Source: Auricularia sp. M13 (taxonomy: Eukaryota; Basidiomycota; Agaricomycetes; Auriculariales; Auriculariaceae). From it: DNA of 64,000 nt. Under the pieces are notes generated by a model. It did no database searches. It was not told the DNA's origin and worked only from the letters and a program-made list of their open reading frames with translations. The stretch is taken from assembly GCA_037042915.1 (NCBI GenBank), contig CM073195.1, positions 3,100,001-3,164,000 on the forward strand. The letters run 5' to 3'. This document shows, one piece after another, positions 1-10,434 of the stretch. Position numbers and translations under genes: made by a program. Position 1 is the stretch's first letter; each line of letters opens with the position of its first letter.

Positions 1-1409
1 GTAGTGGTAAACTGAATATCGGTGGTAAGCTGCAGCATGCTAGCGACAGCATTAACGCGATTCTGCAGGAGCCGGATATTGTGGAACCCGATAACGTTGA
101 GTGGCGCCCATGCACGCGGTCCGCGGCCCAGCTGCCGGAGAATAAAACCAGAAACCATCTCGGGGGCGAGGTATGAGATATCCTGAGCCGTAAAGTGCAC
201 CTCGGTGAGCTGTGGCACAATCACCGAGTAGTCGTCGTCGACGAGGAACGGGGTGAGCCAGTTGCGCTCTTCGCGGTGCTCCCGCTCATCAAACAGATAC
301 AGGTTCAATCTGTTGAGGTTCAAGAGCTCCAAGCGCTTGGACCTACGGAGGAGCAATTTCACCATATCGTGCTCGTTGATGTCGAGGGTTGCGATCTTGT
401 TGAACAATCCATCCATCAACCCCGGTGCGAACGCAAGGTGTGGTCTGTGTGGTGCATCGAAAACGCGGCGAAAGCCTGATCGATCTTCGAAGCACAGTTC
501 GAGCATGGGAGTGCTCTTCTCCAAGTAAGTCTGGAACGAAGCATGCAGCTCAGACGGGCGCAAGTCAGAGAAAAATACGAATTCGACGTCGCTGGGGAAA
601 GACTTCAACCCGCTGTCTACGCAGACCACGTATTCGACATTTTCGATGGATTTGTGCGGTATAAGTTGCACGACCTTCAACGAAAGTGATCCCCAGAATT
701 CGCAGTAGAGGATCAGGCTGCGGAATTTTGGCGACCAGAGAGGAAGCGTGTCGAGAGGGTTCCGCGATTTTTTGTAATTGCGGGCATCTAGCTTCAAAAC
801 CTCGATATTAGGGAACTGCGTGAGTAGATGGTTGATACTGCCCGGAAGCCTCAGGACGGCGAAAGCGTATACCAGCGTGGTGACTGCAGGATATGTAACA
901 TCCTGCGATTCCAGAGTGACGCCGTCTAGAGAGACATGGTGTAGTTTAGGGCAGTCGCCAGAGAATAAAGGATCAGATATGTCCATGTAAGCTTTGAGCG
1001 TGAATGATTCCAAATGAGGTGCGCGTGCGGTGGAGAGAATTCGGGAAAGTGCGAGGAAGTCTTCCAGCTCCAATCTGTGAGATGCATGTAACTCCAATGA
1101 GCGGAGCCGAGGTATGCACTCCTCAAGGAGACACAAGAGATTTGTGAAGTAGAGGGGCCTGTCGAGAAATCTGACGTGAAGGTCCACCAAAGTCGCCGGT
1201 CCGGCCAATTTAAATCGAGTTGTGAGCGACCTGAGATGACGTTCCCCGCTTCTCCAGCGGATCTGGGCCCAAAGCGCAGTTTTTGCGTCCAGCGCGATCT
1301 GGCGCCACGAACTACAGACGCGCATGGCCGCGAGCCGATCTCGGAAAGGCAGGTAGGAAAAGACGAGACACCAGAGCTCCACAGGAAGAGTGCATGTTCG
1401 AGGATACAT
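1..1409 (-). CDS. F-box protein, 3' end outside window
   Basis: One uninterrupted frame runs from an ATG at 1409 to the window edge (about 469 codons, no intron, no stop seen). The N-terminus holds a clear F-box at about residues 8-40: LPVELWCLVFSYLPFRDR, then MRVCSSWRQIALD. The rest is leucine-rich in irregular steps (for example RLRSLELHASHRLELEDFL), as in the many degenerate LRR-type F-box proteins of mushrooms. F-box proteins bind Skp1 and bring substrates to SCF ubiquitin ligases; the substrate here is unknown. A longer-looking frame on the same strand (926-1456) is a shadow because it breaks the F-box. The gene is divergent from the PAXBP1-like gene, with 151 bp between the two ATGs. 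The C-terminus is missing because the window ends. Confidence 0.85.
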   Translation of the reverse strand, partial: MYPRTCTLPVELWCLVFSYLPFRDRLAAMRVCSSWRQIALDAKTALWAQIRWRSGERHLRSLTTRFKLAGPATLVDLHVRFLDRPLYFTNLLCLLEECIPRLRSLELHASHRLELEDFLALSRILSTARAPHLESFTLKAYMDISDPLFSGDCPKLHHVSLDGVTLESQDVTYPAVTTLVYAFAVLRLPGSINHLLTQFPNIEVLKLDARNYKKSRNPLDTLPLWSPKFRSLILYCEFWGSLSLKVVQLIPHKSIENVEYVVCVDSGLKSFPSDVEFVFFSDLRPSELHASFQTYLEKSTPMLELCFEDRSGFRRVFDAPHRPHLAFAPGLMDGLFNKIATLDINEHDMVKLLLRRSKRLELLNLNRLNLYLFDEREHREERNWLTPFLVDDDYSVIVPQLTEVHFTAQDISYLAPEMVSGFILRQLGRGPRAWAPLNVIGFHNIRLLQNRVNAVASMLQLTTDIQFTT

Positions 1410-1560
1410 GTCGGCGCCGGGCAGATGAAAAGACGGATGTGGTGGCGAGAAGTCAAGAGAGAATGCGAGTTCAGACTCCGGACTCAACGGACTTCGGCAC
1501 CGTTGTCATCGGCGGCTATGTCCGCAACTCTTCTCGCGTCACTCCGCACACCGCGCCAAC
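1410..1560. promoter_or_regulatory. Divergent intergenic region
   Basis: Only 151 bp separate the ATG of the F-box gene (minus) and of the PAXBP1-like gene (plus), so both promoters must lie here or overlap the genes. No TATA box is evident. Shared control is an inference from spacing only. Confidence 0.5.
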
Positions 1561-4439
1561 ATGAGTGAAGCGGAGTCGCCTGTCTTCAAATCGCGCATAA
1601 AGAGCAGGCCAAAGGCGGCTGCCTCGCGTGACCGCTCGTTTGGCGGCCTGGGCGAGCCTGCAGACGACCCCGACACGCCGCTGGACACCGTGGCCACCAA
1701 AGTCAAGAAAGCTGCGCGCGTCAAGCCCAAAGCGCGTCTGAGCTTTGGCGCTGATGAGGAAGAGGTGCGCCGTAGCTTGCAGTGCCGAACTATGACTAAT
1801 CCGCGCTCTCTCCACGCAGGAGGGCGCCGGCGAGTCCTTCAAGGTCAAGAAGTCGGCCCTCAGTCGGAAAATGAAGGCAGCAGCACCTCTGTCCGTCTTA
1901 TTGGAACGGATTTGCTCTATCTTTACTTACTTGGCATCTCCTAGAGTCTCATTATCTCCGGGAACTTCGCCTTCATCCTCGGTCGTGTATTCCAAGGAAT
2001 ACCTGTCTGAGCTGAAAGCACAAACTCAAGCGACGCCGCCTCCACGCAAGGTGGCGGATACCGACATGGACATAGACGATAGCACATTTGCCGAAGCCTC
2101 CGTGGAATTGTCCTCAATGGACATACTGCCAGATCCAGGGGAGACGATCATACCCTCGGACTCGTCTATACTCGCTGCAAAGCAAAAACGCGACCGCTTA
2201 AGAAACGCAAAGGGCGCAGCTGAAGACGACGGGTTTATCTCGCTAGACCTCACGAAGCGCGGCGCTTTCAAGGACGATGGTCCGCATCCTGAAAGTCGAC
2301 TGATGCGCGAAGACGATGAACTCGGAGAAGGCGACGACGGTATGTCGGACTTGCAGGCTTCCCATGCAATGATGCTTATTGTACGTAGATATGCCCGAGT
2401 ATACTGGCGCGCAGGAGCGTATTGCCCTAGGCAAGAAAGGCCGTAAGAAGGCCGAACGCGAACGTCGAGCGGGGATGGTGGAAATGATCGAAGACGCGTA
2501 GGTGCTTTCTACCTTCAGCTCAAGTTGCAATGGCTCACTGTATCATAGCCAAGAAGATGTCGACGACGAGGAAGCGCGCGAATGGGAAATGGCACAAATA
2601 CGACGGGCTGCCGACGCGGACCGCGAGATGAATACATCGATACGAACCAAGGTTTGCCCGTAGTCTTGCAGCCCTCCGTAATTAGCTGACATCACTAGGT
2701 GAAGGAGACCTACGTCCCCGCACGGAGTACGTCTCCCACAAACTCTCTTGCGATCTGGCTAACATGCCGTATTCAGTACCCACAGCAATCGCGATACCCA
2801 CCCTTGCCCCTGCAATTGCAGATTTCGACAAGGCTGTTTTAACATTGACGAATTCTCACGCTACCAACGCCAACGCATTAACTACCCTCGAGCAAGAACG
2901 GCAAGCGCTGCAAACGCAGGAAACAGACTTGCGGCGAATGGTGTCCGAGGCCGAAGCGAAGCGCAGCTGGTTCAGCGATTTTCGAGATTGGATTGAAACC
3001 GTGGCGTCTTTCCTCGACGAAAAGGTAGTTTATTGCTGCGATAGGCCGTGTTCATTCTAGACTAAACGCACCGCAGTATCCACTTCTCGAGAAAGTTGAG
3101 AGCGAGCATGTTTCGCTCATCAAGGAGCGTGCGGAGATGATCACCAAGCGGCGGGAAGAAGACGACCATGACGACCTGGCGCTCTTCCTGGGCGTCGCCG
3201 CGCTGGATGCCGTGCAGGCACAAGCAGCACCGTCGCAAGACGGCGAGGCAGTACCACAGATAACGCCCACCCAGCGCGGAGAACGCCGCCTGGCGCGCAC
3301 AATGCGGCGACAAGCGCGCCGACAGCGCGGCGTGCAGCAGGTCGAGGAAGACGGCTACTCGACAGACGCCTCGCTGCCCGCCGGCGAAGCGGCTGACTAC
3401 GACGAGGCGCTTGGCGACCTCGAGACGCGGCGCGTCGCGGTGCTCGCGGACGTGCAGGCGCCCGAGTTCAGCGACCCGCAGCGCGGGCTGGCCGTGCGGT
3501 TCGGCGAGTGGCGCGACAAGTTCGGCGAGAGCTATTCCGCGGCGTTTGGCGGACTCGGCATGGTCAATTCGTGGGAGTTTTGGGCGCGCTTGGAGATCGT
3601 GGGCTGGAATCCTGCTGAGGTGCGTTCCCTGAGTTCGTATCGTACAATGCCGGCTGATTTTGTTCTTTCACGTTCACAGGATTCTCGGGCGCTTGATTCG
3701 TTCAAGTGGTACAGCGCGCTGTACACCTATTCGCGTCCACGGACGGCCGAAGACGCTGAGGACGAGGAACCTGAGCTCGGGTCTGACGGTGATCTCGCGT
3801 CGGCGATGGTATCGACGGCAATCGTGGGCAGGATGTGCAAACTCATCGAGGCAGGCGCGCTAGACCCGTACTCGGTCGCGCATGTCCGGAAGCTCATAGA
3901 CGTCGTGGAATCCGTCGAGGCCGCCCTCCTCTCCGATAACGTCAAATTCCACGTGCGTTTGCTTCATCCCTAACTACACTCACCCGCTGTAAGGAGATAC
4001 TCACACAATCAACCCATTCGCAGATGCTGCTGAAAGCCGTCCTCGCGCCGTTCCGCCAGGCGGTCACTGCGACGTCGGTCCTCGTGCGGCAATGCGTGAA
4101 CGGGAACGCGCGCGTGCCGGCGTTCGACCCGCAGGCGCCGCCCGCGCGGCGCCGCTTCCTCGCGCGGCGGCTGAAGCTGCTGCGCAACGTCGTGCGGTGG
4201 CGCAAGTACACCGGCGAGAAGTTTGGCGTGGGCGAGCTCGCCACGCAGATCCTGCGCGAGTGCATGCTGCCTATCGCCGAGAGTGGCTGGGACGTTGGAG
4301 GCGAGGAGATCATGCGGAAGGTAATGCTCGCCGTTTAGCTGCTGCTGCTGCTGCTGTTGCCACTTGACTGATCGCGCTGTAGGCTGTTGCTGGTGTACCA
4401 CCCGAGCTGATCCCTATCGAGCTCAAGACGCGACTTTGA
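1561..4439 (+). CDS. PAXBP1/GCFC2-like protein (GCFC domain)
   Basis: Eleven exons join in frame: 1561-1764, 1820-1890, 1945-2339, 2389-2497, 2549-2651, 2699-2726, 2777-3024, 3077-3619, 3680-3952, 4024-4320, 4383-4439 (775 aa). The N-terminal half is charged and disordered and carries the family blocks SLSPGTSPSSS..VYSKEYLSELK and DMPEYTGAQERIALGKKGRKK. A coiled-coil stretch follows (residues about 320-420). The C-terminal GCFC domain has AVRFGEWRDKFGESYSAAF and MVNSWEFWARLEIVGW. Family members (PAXBP1, GCFC2; yeast Ntr2 has a partial match) act in the nucleus and several associate with the spliceosome disassembly machinery, so a role in splicing is likely but inferred. All introns are 47-71 nt with GT-AG ends. 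Exon 6 is only 28 nt. The intron at 1891-1944 is in frame and could be retained. Confidence 0.88.
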
Positions 4440-5168
4440 AGTACAGAATACGGTGATATATGATTTTCATAGCCCTGTACCATAACCGTTTCCGCGTCTG
4501 CTCAAGTTACTGCAGCCCGCTTGGCGACGTCGAATGGCGTGCTGTGAGTGCTACACATTTGGATTGTCGGATCAGCTCAGCCATGGGGCGCACGTTTGGC
4601 TGGTGGCGCGTTCCCTCAAGATTCTTCCTTCATGGGGTTGTTTCACTAAGGTTACAAGCTGACAGCTGCTCGTCCTGCATTGAGGAGCTCGGGGCCTCGG
4701 GGAACTGCGCTTGCGATACGGTCTAATGAGCAGCGGCGACATGTTAGATTGATCTCAGCGAGCCACTCACAATGGAGGTGCTCAACACACGAAGAGGAAG
4801 CATGAGAGATATATCTGGGAGAGTGAGAGGCTGCGAAACGACCACGAGCGTGACGGGAGCCAAGATTTGCTAGGCAATGTGCCGGAGTTGCAAGTCGCGA
4901 CAACTTGGCACGTCTCATCGCCTCGTCGCGCTTTCTCAGCATTTTGCTTCGCGGGTTCAACTTGGGATAATCTTGGACATTTTCTTTCCTCGGTGGATGG
5001 AGAGTCAGAGTACAAGAAAATGATGGGCCGGAGCAAACCCGGTCTCGAAGCAGAGTGACGCCAACCTCGAGGCGCGGGCAAATCTCTTGGCGTCGGTATC
5101 CTGTCTGAACAGCCTGGAGCTGTCACTGCATCTTGACTTCGGACCACAACGTTGAACGTGCGCGCGCC
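4440..5168. other. Intergenic, no gene recognised
   Basis: 729 bp between two plus-strand genes. Short frames are present but show no domain, no signal sequence and no consistent splice structure. It should hold the 3' UTR of the PAXBP1-like gene and the promoter of the exchanger gene. Confidence 0.5.
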
Positions 5169-7312
5169 ATGTCGGGCCTGCCCACCCACAACAACTCCAT
5201 GCAGCAGCGCCGGGTGCCTACTGCCGCCAATTCATCCCAGCTCAGCCTGACCAGCGTCCATGGCTCGGGACGGCCGGACATCGAGCGCGTTCCCTCGACG
5301 CCCGTCGACGGCCGCGAGCTCGACGAGAAGATCGACGAGCCCATGGTCAAGTACGCCTGGAGGCGTTTCCGAGGGTCGGGCCGCAAGCTGCCCACCGTCG
5401 GCCACAGCCTCAAGCATATGGCCACGCACACAGTTCTCAACGTCCTCTTCGTCTTCCTGCCCATCAGTTGGGCGTTCCATTGGGCCGTACTGCCGACCGT
5501 TTCTCCAAATGCCAAAGCCCCGCTGCGGTTTGCTTGTGCGTGCCTAACTGCTGTTGTGTATTATCGTTGGCTGAGGAGCCCCTGCAGTTGCGTTCCTTGC
5601 CATTATCCCGCTTGAGAAAATGTTCGACTGGCTTGCGGAAGAAATGGTCCCCTTTATTGGTGCTGTGAGTCCTCTTCCTGTATGATTAGGGCATGTATGA
5701 ACAGCTTGCTTGCAGGAGCTGGGCGACTTGCTCGAGATCACTCTGAACAAGTATGCCTTCCTCCTCCTGGTTCTCTCCGCAGTCTAAAACGTCCTACAAG
5801 TGCCGTAGAAGCAGCCCTTGCGATCTTCCTTCTCACCAAGAATCGGTCAGTGCGCTGTCACGATCGGCCCACACCTCCTAATCCTATTGTAGTTACCGTC
5901 TACTGCAAACGACAATCATCGGCGTTGTACTCCTGCATCTGCTTCTCATTCCCGGAATCGCATTCATGACTGGCGGCGCGCGCGTTCTCGAACAGGAGCT
6001 GCATTCTGGCACCACCGAGCTCAACCACTCGCTGCTTACGCTCGGCGTCATGACAGTCGTGCTCCCGGCCGCGTTCTTTGCCGCCCTGGACCGCGGCTCG
6101 CTCTCAGAACTCACGCAGTTTGCCGTCCGGTTAAATGCCCAGACGCCGCTCGAAGGCGCCAGCGAAGCCGGCGCGCACGAAACCGGCACTGAAACCGCCC
6201 ACGCTGCCGCCGAGTCTGTTTCCGCTGCCCTCGAGCACTCCGCGCGCGCCCTCGCTGCCATCGTGCGGCGTGCAGAGGGCGCCGCACACGAGGAGGACCC
6301 ACAGGAGTTCATCAACGGCCGCTTCGAGTTCGCCGCGCTGCTCTCGGACCAGCGACGCGGGCAGTTCCTGCACTTCAGCCACGGGCTCGCCCTCCTGTTG
6401 CTCGGCTGCTATGTCTGCTCGCGCATCTACATGCATAACCCGCCGGGCGAGGGTAACGCGCTGCAGATGAACCGCAATGCCAGCGAACGCGTCAAGGAGA
6501 AGGCTAAGGAGAAGGAGTCGAAGGACCCCGAGGTCGGTCCGTATGTCGGCGCCATTGCCATTATCGTGTGCGTCGCGCTCATGGCGGTCACTGCCGAATG
6601 GGTGCGTATATCTGCTGGGGCGGGTAAATTACGTTGGCTGACAGGATGTCTTTGGTGTAGTTGGTCGACTCGATCGAGGGGCTGCAGGAGCAGAGCGGTA
6701 TCGCTCAAGAGTAAGCACACACGATATTCTCGGGTATCTAGTTACTCATGCAGCGAAGGTGGTTCGGTCTATTTCTACTGCCGATAGTGTCCTGGGCAGC
6801 CGATGGCCTGCTCGCCGTCATTTACTTCAGCCGCAAACTGCTTCGCCGCAGGCCGCCCCCGCCGGAGAGCGTTGCATCCGGCCTTGCGATCGACCTCAGC
6901 ATCCAGTTCCTGCTCTTCTGGATGCCCCTGCTCGTCCTGATCGCCTGGTGGGCCAACAGTACGTGCTCATCATCATTTGCTCTCATTGCCGACGTCTGAA
7001 CCGCGATCGCTTTATCATAGAACCATTCTTCCTGCTGTTCGACCTGTTCGAGGTAGTCGTGCTCGTCGCCGCATGCTTCCTCGTCAACTTCGTCACGGCC
7101 GACTCGAAGACGAACTGGGCGGAAGGCGCGGTACTGGTTGCATTCTACATCATGATCGTGCGTCGTCGCCTTGATCCACCCTCGCGCCCGCGCTCACCTC
7201 TTTGCAGGCCGTCGTGGCGTGGTTCTACCCTGGCCAGCCAGAAGTGCGCATCTTCAGCAGCCACAAGAGCGTGACAGAGGCACTCGCCAGCGGCCCTTTC
7301 GTCGAGGACTAA
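5169..7312 (+). CDS. Vacuolar-type cation/H+ exchanger (CaCA/CAX superfamily)
   Basis: Nine exons join in frame: 5169-5535, 5588-5664, 5716-5750, 5801-5845, 5893-6601, 6661-6710, 6759-6958, 7021-7157, 7208-7312. The protein has a cytosolic N-terminus of about 85 residues, then the first exchanger repeat (FLAIIPLEKMFDW, ELGDLLEITLNNAVEAALAI, LLLIPGIAFMTGGARV, LNHSLLTLGVMT). A loop of about 100 residues is predicted between the halves, followed by the second half (VGPYVGAIAIIVCVALMAVT, FGLFLLPIVSWAADGLLAVI, FLVNFVTADSKTNWAEGAVL). Proteins of this type exchange Ca2+ or monovalent cations for protons across the vacuole. The first repeat keeps the acidic NAVE motif, whereas the second reads AADGLLAV where classical VCX1 has GNAxEH, so substrate choice may be nearer the VNX1-like branch. 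The ATG at 5169 was chosen; the frame opens 36 nt earlier only from a TTG. Confidence 0.88.
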
Positions 7313-8300
7313 GCGTTGCTGAATTCCCCAAGTTCTCCTGCCGCATTTGGCGCGGACGTACAAAAACAGCCCCACATGCCAACGCACGAACCAAAGCACA
7401 CATGAATATGGACTTCGCCCTTGCGTACGACCGTCGATCACATATCATACCACATTAGCTTTCATCCCCTAATTGCTTTCCTCTGTTGTCGATGCTTACG
7501 CTGCTGTTCAAATGGAACTAGGAATACCAGGACCTTGCAATCCCGCTCGTTGAAGTTCCGAAGGGCTGCACCGCCTGCCGGGGCCGGCACGCGCAAGCTG
7601 TGAAGACTGGTTTTATATCGGCGACGCGCAAGCGCAAAGGTCTCTCCGTGACAGTCACAAGACGCAGTCCCTGCGGCGCCCCACAGCCGATAGCGGTCCG
7701 GCACGTGCGCGAGTGTTATGCACAAGCGTTCCCGCATGTTACACCCAAGATAACTTCGGAAGACCGGCCCTGGTGTGTGTGGGCGGGGGGTAAGGGGACA
7801 GTTGAAACCACCAGCGCGGCGTGTTGGTTCCACTGTGTTGGGCAGAGTGGCTACATCAGCAGACCCGCCAGCCCGCCGACCGCGATGAGAGCGATCCCTC
7901 GTGCAGGGCGTGCGGCCGAGACAGCAAAGGTGTTGCGTCGCGAGACTAGAAGGCTTGCATGACGTTCTTTCTCATTTCCTAATACATGAAGATACATGAT
8001 CCTACATCAGAAGATAAAGGCAATGCCGGGGAACTGCGTAGACATATCGTTACAAGAGAGACAGAGAGTGGGTTAGAGGGTGCAAGGCGTGGGCGTAGCG
8101 ATATTACTCGATGCAGGGACAACTTCGCGAAGGCACAGTAAGCGGAAGGTAATAAATAACGTTGGCACGGGCGCGAGAAGGCGAAGCGGGATGAGGACCG
8201 GGGACCCGCCTGCGAAGCCATGTCAGGCACTCATTGCACCACGACGGCGGCGTGTTACGTACCCGCGTTATGCACGGGACATCGCCCGAGCGCAAAGAGT
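7313..8300. other. Intergenic, no gene recognised
   Basis: 988 bp between the exchanger stop and the first PPxY microgene. It should contain both 3' UTRs (the genes converge). No frame shows a known motif. Confidence 0.5.
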
Positions 8301-8643
8301 TCAAGGATTCTCGACGTAGGGCGGCGGTGGCGTGGGGTTGTCAGGGCGCCAGACATGCGCGCGCTGGGGGACCTGCAGAACGTGGCCTTCTCCGCCCAGG
8401 ATCTCGATGTCAAGGGGGTGGGTGAATACGGTCCTGCGGTTGGTGCTAACCATTGTACGAGCGGAGGAGGCGCGTTGCACGGCTGCGTCGTGCCGACGAT
8501 AATATTCTGCGATGGCCACGATGCATGAGATGATGGCAGCGAGGGAGGCTTTGGCGATGAAGGTCAGGGACAGACGTGAGAGTGGCTAGGTCGCGCGCAC
8601 CCAGCCAGATCAATACACCCTCGGCGCTGTGCGCAATGGTCAT
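8301..8643 (-). CDS. Single-pass micro-membrane protein with PPxY tail (member 1)
   Basis: Two exons, 8643-8601 (43 nt) and 8548-8301, give 96 aa. The 52-nt intron is in phase 1, with donor GTGCGC and a CTGAC branch point; its acceptor ends AAAG. A single hydrophobic helix spans the splice site (GVLIWLASLAAIISCIVAIA) and is followed by EYYRRH, so positive charges lie on the tail side. The tail ends TPPPPYVENP, a PY motif able to bind WW domains of Rsp5/NEDD4-type ligases (family knowledge). Only this architecture links it to the members at 21.6, 23.5, 26.7 and 31.9 kb; residue identity is low. No known domain is recognised. Role as a ubiquitin-ligase adaptor is inference. Confidence 0.6.
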
Positions 8644-10146
8644 AGGAGCGTGGCGAGGGAGCGTGCGATCTGGTAAGGACCCTCTGAGCCATGGTGGATG
8701 AGAGGTTTTATGTGAGCACGGTGGGGCACGCGGCCTGGGAGTAAATAAAACAGATAAATCGTTATCGTGCGGTGCGTCGGCCACATTCGCCACTCTAATG
8801 TTTGTCTCAGGTCACGTCATCCCGGCCCAATTCCCGGCGTTGATGGGCTTTGCGCGTTTCATCCCCCGCGGGACTCATTCAGCACCTGGGCAGCATGGTG
8901 AATGCGCGCCGGCCCCACAGGCCTAGGCATGGCCAAACGAGTGCACGATTGGGCTGCTGCGGAACAGTATCGATGCCTAACTACATCATTGCTCTGCAGG
9001 GACTTCAGACGGGTTTAGCTTGAAAGGATAGTTCAAGGTCCAGTCCGTGAAGGAGACAGAAAGGAGTTCCGCGCAATGGTTTGTAACAAAGATGCATCGG
9101 CATTGAATGAAGATAATTGGCCGAAACAAGTTCGTTTCGATGGCGTGCTACCTTCAAGGTGGGGCTTACCAGGACAACAGAAAAGCCTTCGACTTGTGTG
9201 AACTCGTATCCTCCGCCGAAGAGTTTTCAGTTGCTCGAAACCCGCGCCGATCGCACCATGCACCCATTTGCCTCCGCTCCGGGATGCACACGCATCGCCA
9301 CCGATCCTAATCAGGATCGCCAGATTTGCGCATCCGATCTTCCTCTCTGGGATATTGCAACGAGAAACGTGTGCGCGGCACAAGGCTAAAGTGGATCCAA
9401 AGAGTATGACATACAAAGTTGCAGCATACTGGATGAAGGGAACGCTCTCTGTTACTGTAGTCTCTTGAGACGACAGTTTGTCATGGATGTCCATTGAATG
9501 CTGCTCTCGACCCGTCAAGTTGCGCAATGACGCAGATTGCAACTCCCGATTTCGTGTCTGCTGTGCTCAATGTCTCAGAGACCATAAGTCTAGAGCATAG
9601 GCTCTGGCCTGTGGCTACTCAGTCAAGGCACCGTGGCTTGAGGTGGAGCATCAAGGGCAACATCCGCAACAGCAGTCCGAGATACCCACGCTCGGGCGGA
9701 CAAAAACTGCACGTGACACGCACCTGCACACTATCGTACCAAACTTTTGCGCTCCAGCTAATCGACACCAATCGCGGCGTCCATGTGCTTGCACCGTTCA
9801 ATGGTCCCATACGCATGATGTCATGCTCGCGTGCAGATGCAAATCTTATCAGTGCAGCCAACACAAGGTCTGCAGTGCACACGGTGAAGACCGGTCTAGA
9901 GCTGCTCGTGACTTCCAAGCAGCAGCAAGCTATGCGACGCAGCGCCGGCCTCGTACGGTCACAACAGGAGTGTCATTATATGGCAACGGATCGTGTTCAA
10001 GTCGGCCCGAACGCACATGTTCCAATTTGCGCAGCAGTGGGCACATATCTCCATGCCTTGGGAGATGAGGTTGGCGTAAGAGCCGCTACTTGGAGCCGAT
10101 CGTGGCAAGAGTGCTATTCCCTTCAACAGGACCAAGGACATGTGTG
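8644..10146. other. Intergenic up to the retrotransposon, no gene recognised
   Basis: About 1.5 kb. Long overlapping frames on both strands (9033-9542 minus, 9494-10246 plus) have no domain and no splice logic; the latter runs into the LTR. Around 9308-9335 lies a short sequence repeated at 26,120 (core GGATCGCCAGATTTGC), so part of this stretch is probably old repeat DNA. Confidence 0.45.
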
Positions 10147-10151
10147 GGCGG

Positions 10152-10423
10152 TGTCAGTCGTGGTACACGGCGTGAGCAACCCCAGTCGAGTAGAGCAAAG
10201 CAATGAGACTGTATTGCGAACCTGTCAGTCGTGGTACACGGCGTGAGCAACTATACAGGGGTGAGAAACGTGTACAAGACGATAGACAGAACGGATACGC
10301 ACCCCCAGTCGAGTAGAGCAAAGCAATGAGACTGGGGGACGTGGCAATGGAACAACACATCTATATACGAGAGTGAGACAATGGGGGCGAGCGATCGGTG
10401 GCACCTCCGCTTGACTACTAATA
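10152..10423 (-). repeat. 3' LTR of the copia element
   Basis: 272 bp, 271 identical to the copy at 20,901-21,172. It contains an internal direct repeat, core TCAGTCGTGGTACACGGCG, at its outer end (10,154 and again near 10,229). Confidence 0.93.
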
Positions 10424-10434
10424 CCCCCCCTCAA
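10424..10434 (-). other. Polypurine tract
   Basis: On the minus strand TTGAGGGGGGG directly abuts the 3' LTR, the expected place for priming of plus-strand DNA synthesis. Confidence 0.8.

Noticed and set aside
5133-5168. Upstream extension of the exchanger frame
   Set aside because: Starts at TTG; the first ATG is 5,169 and fits family N-termini.
9494-10246. 250-codon frame on the plus strand
   Set aside because: Runs into the retrotransposon LTR and has no recognisable motif; a chance frame.
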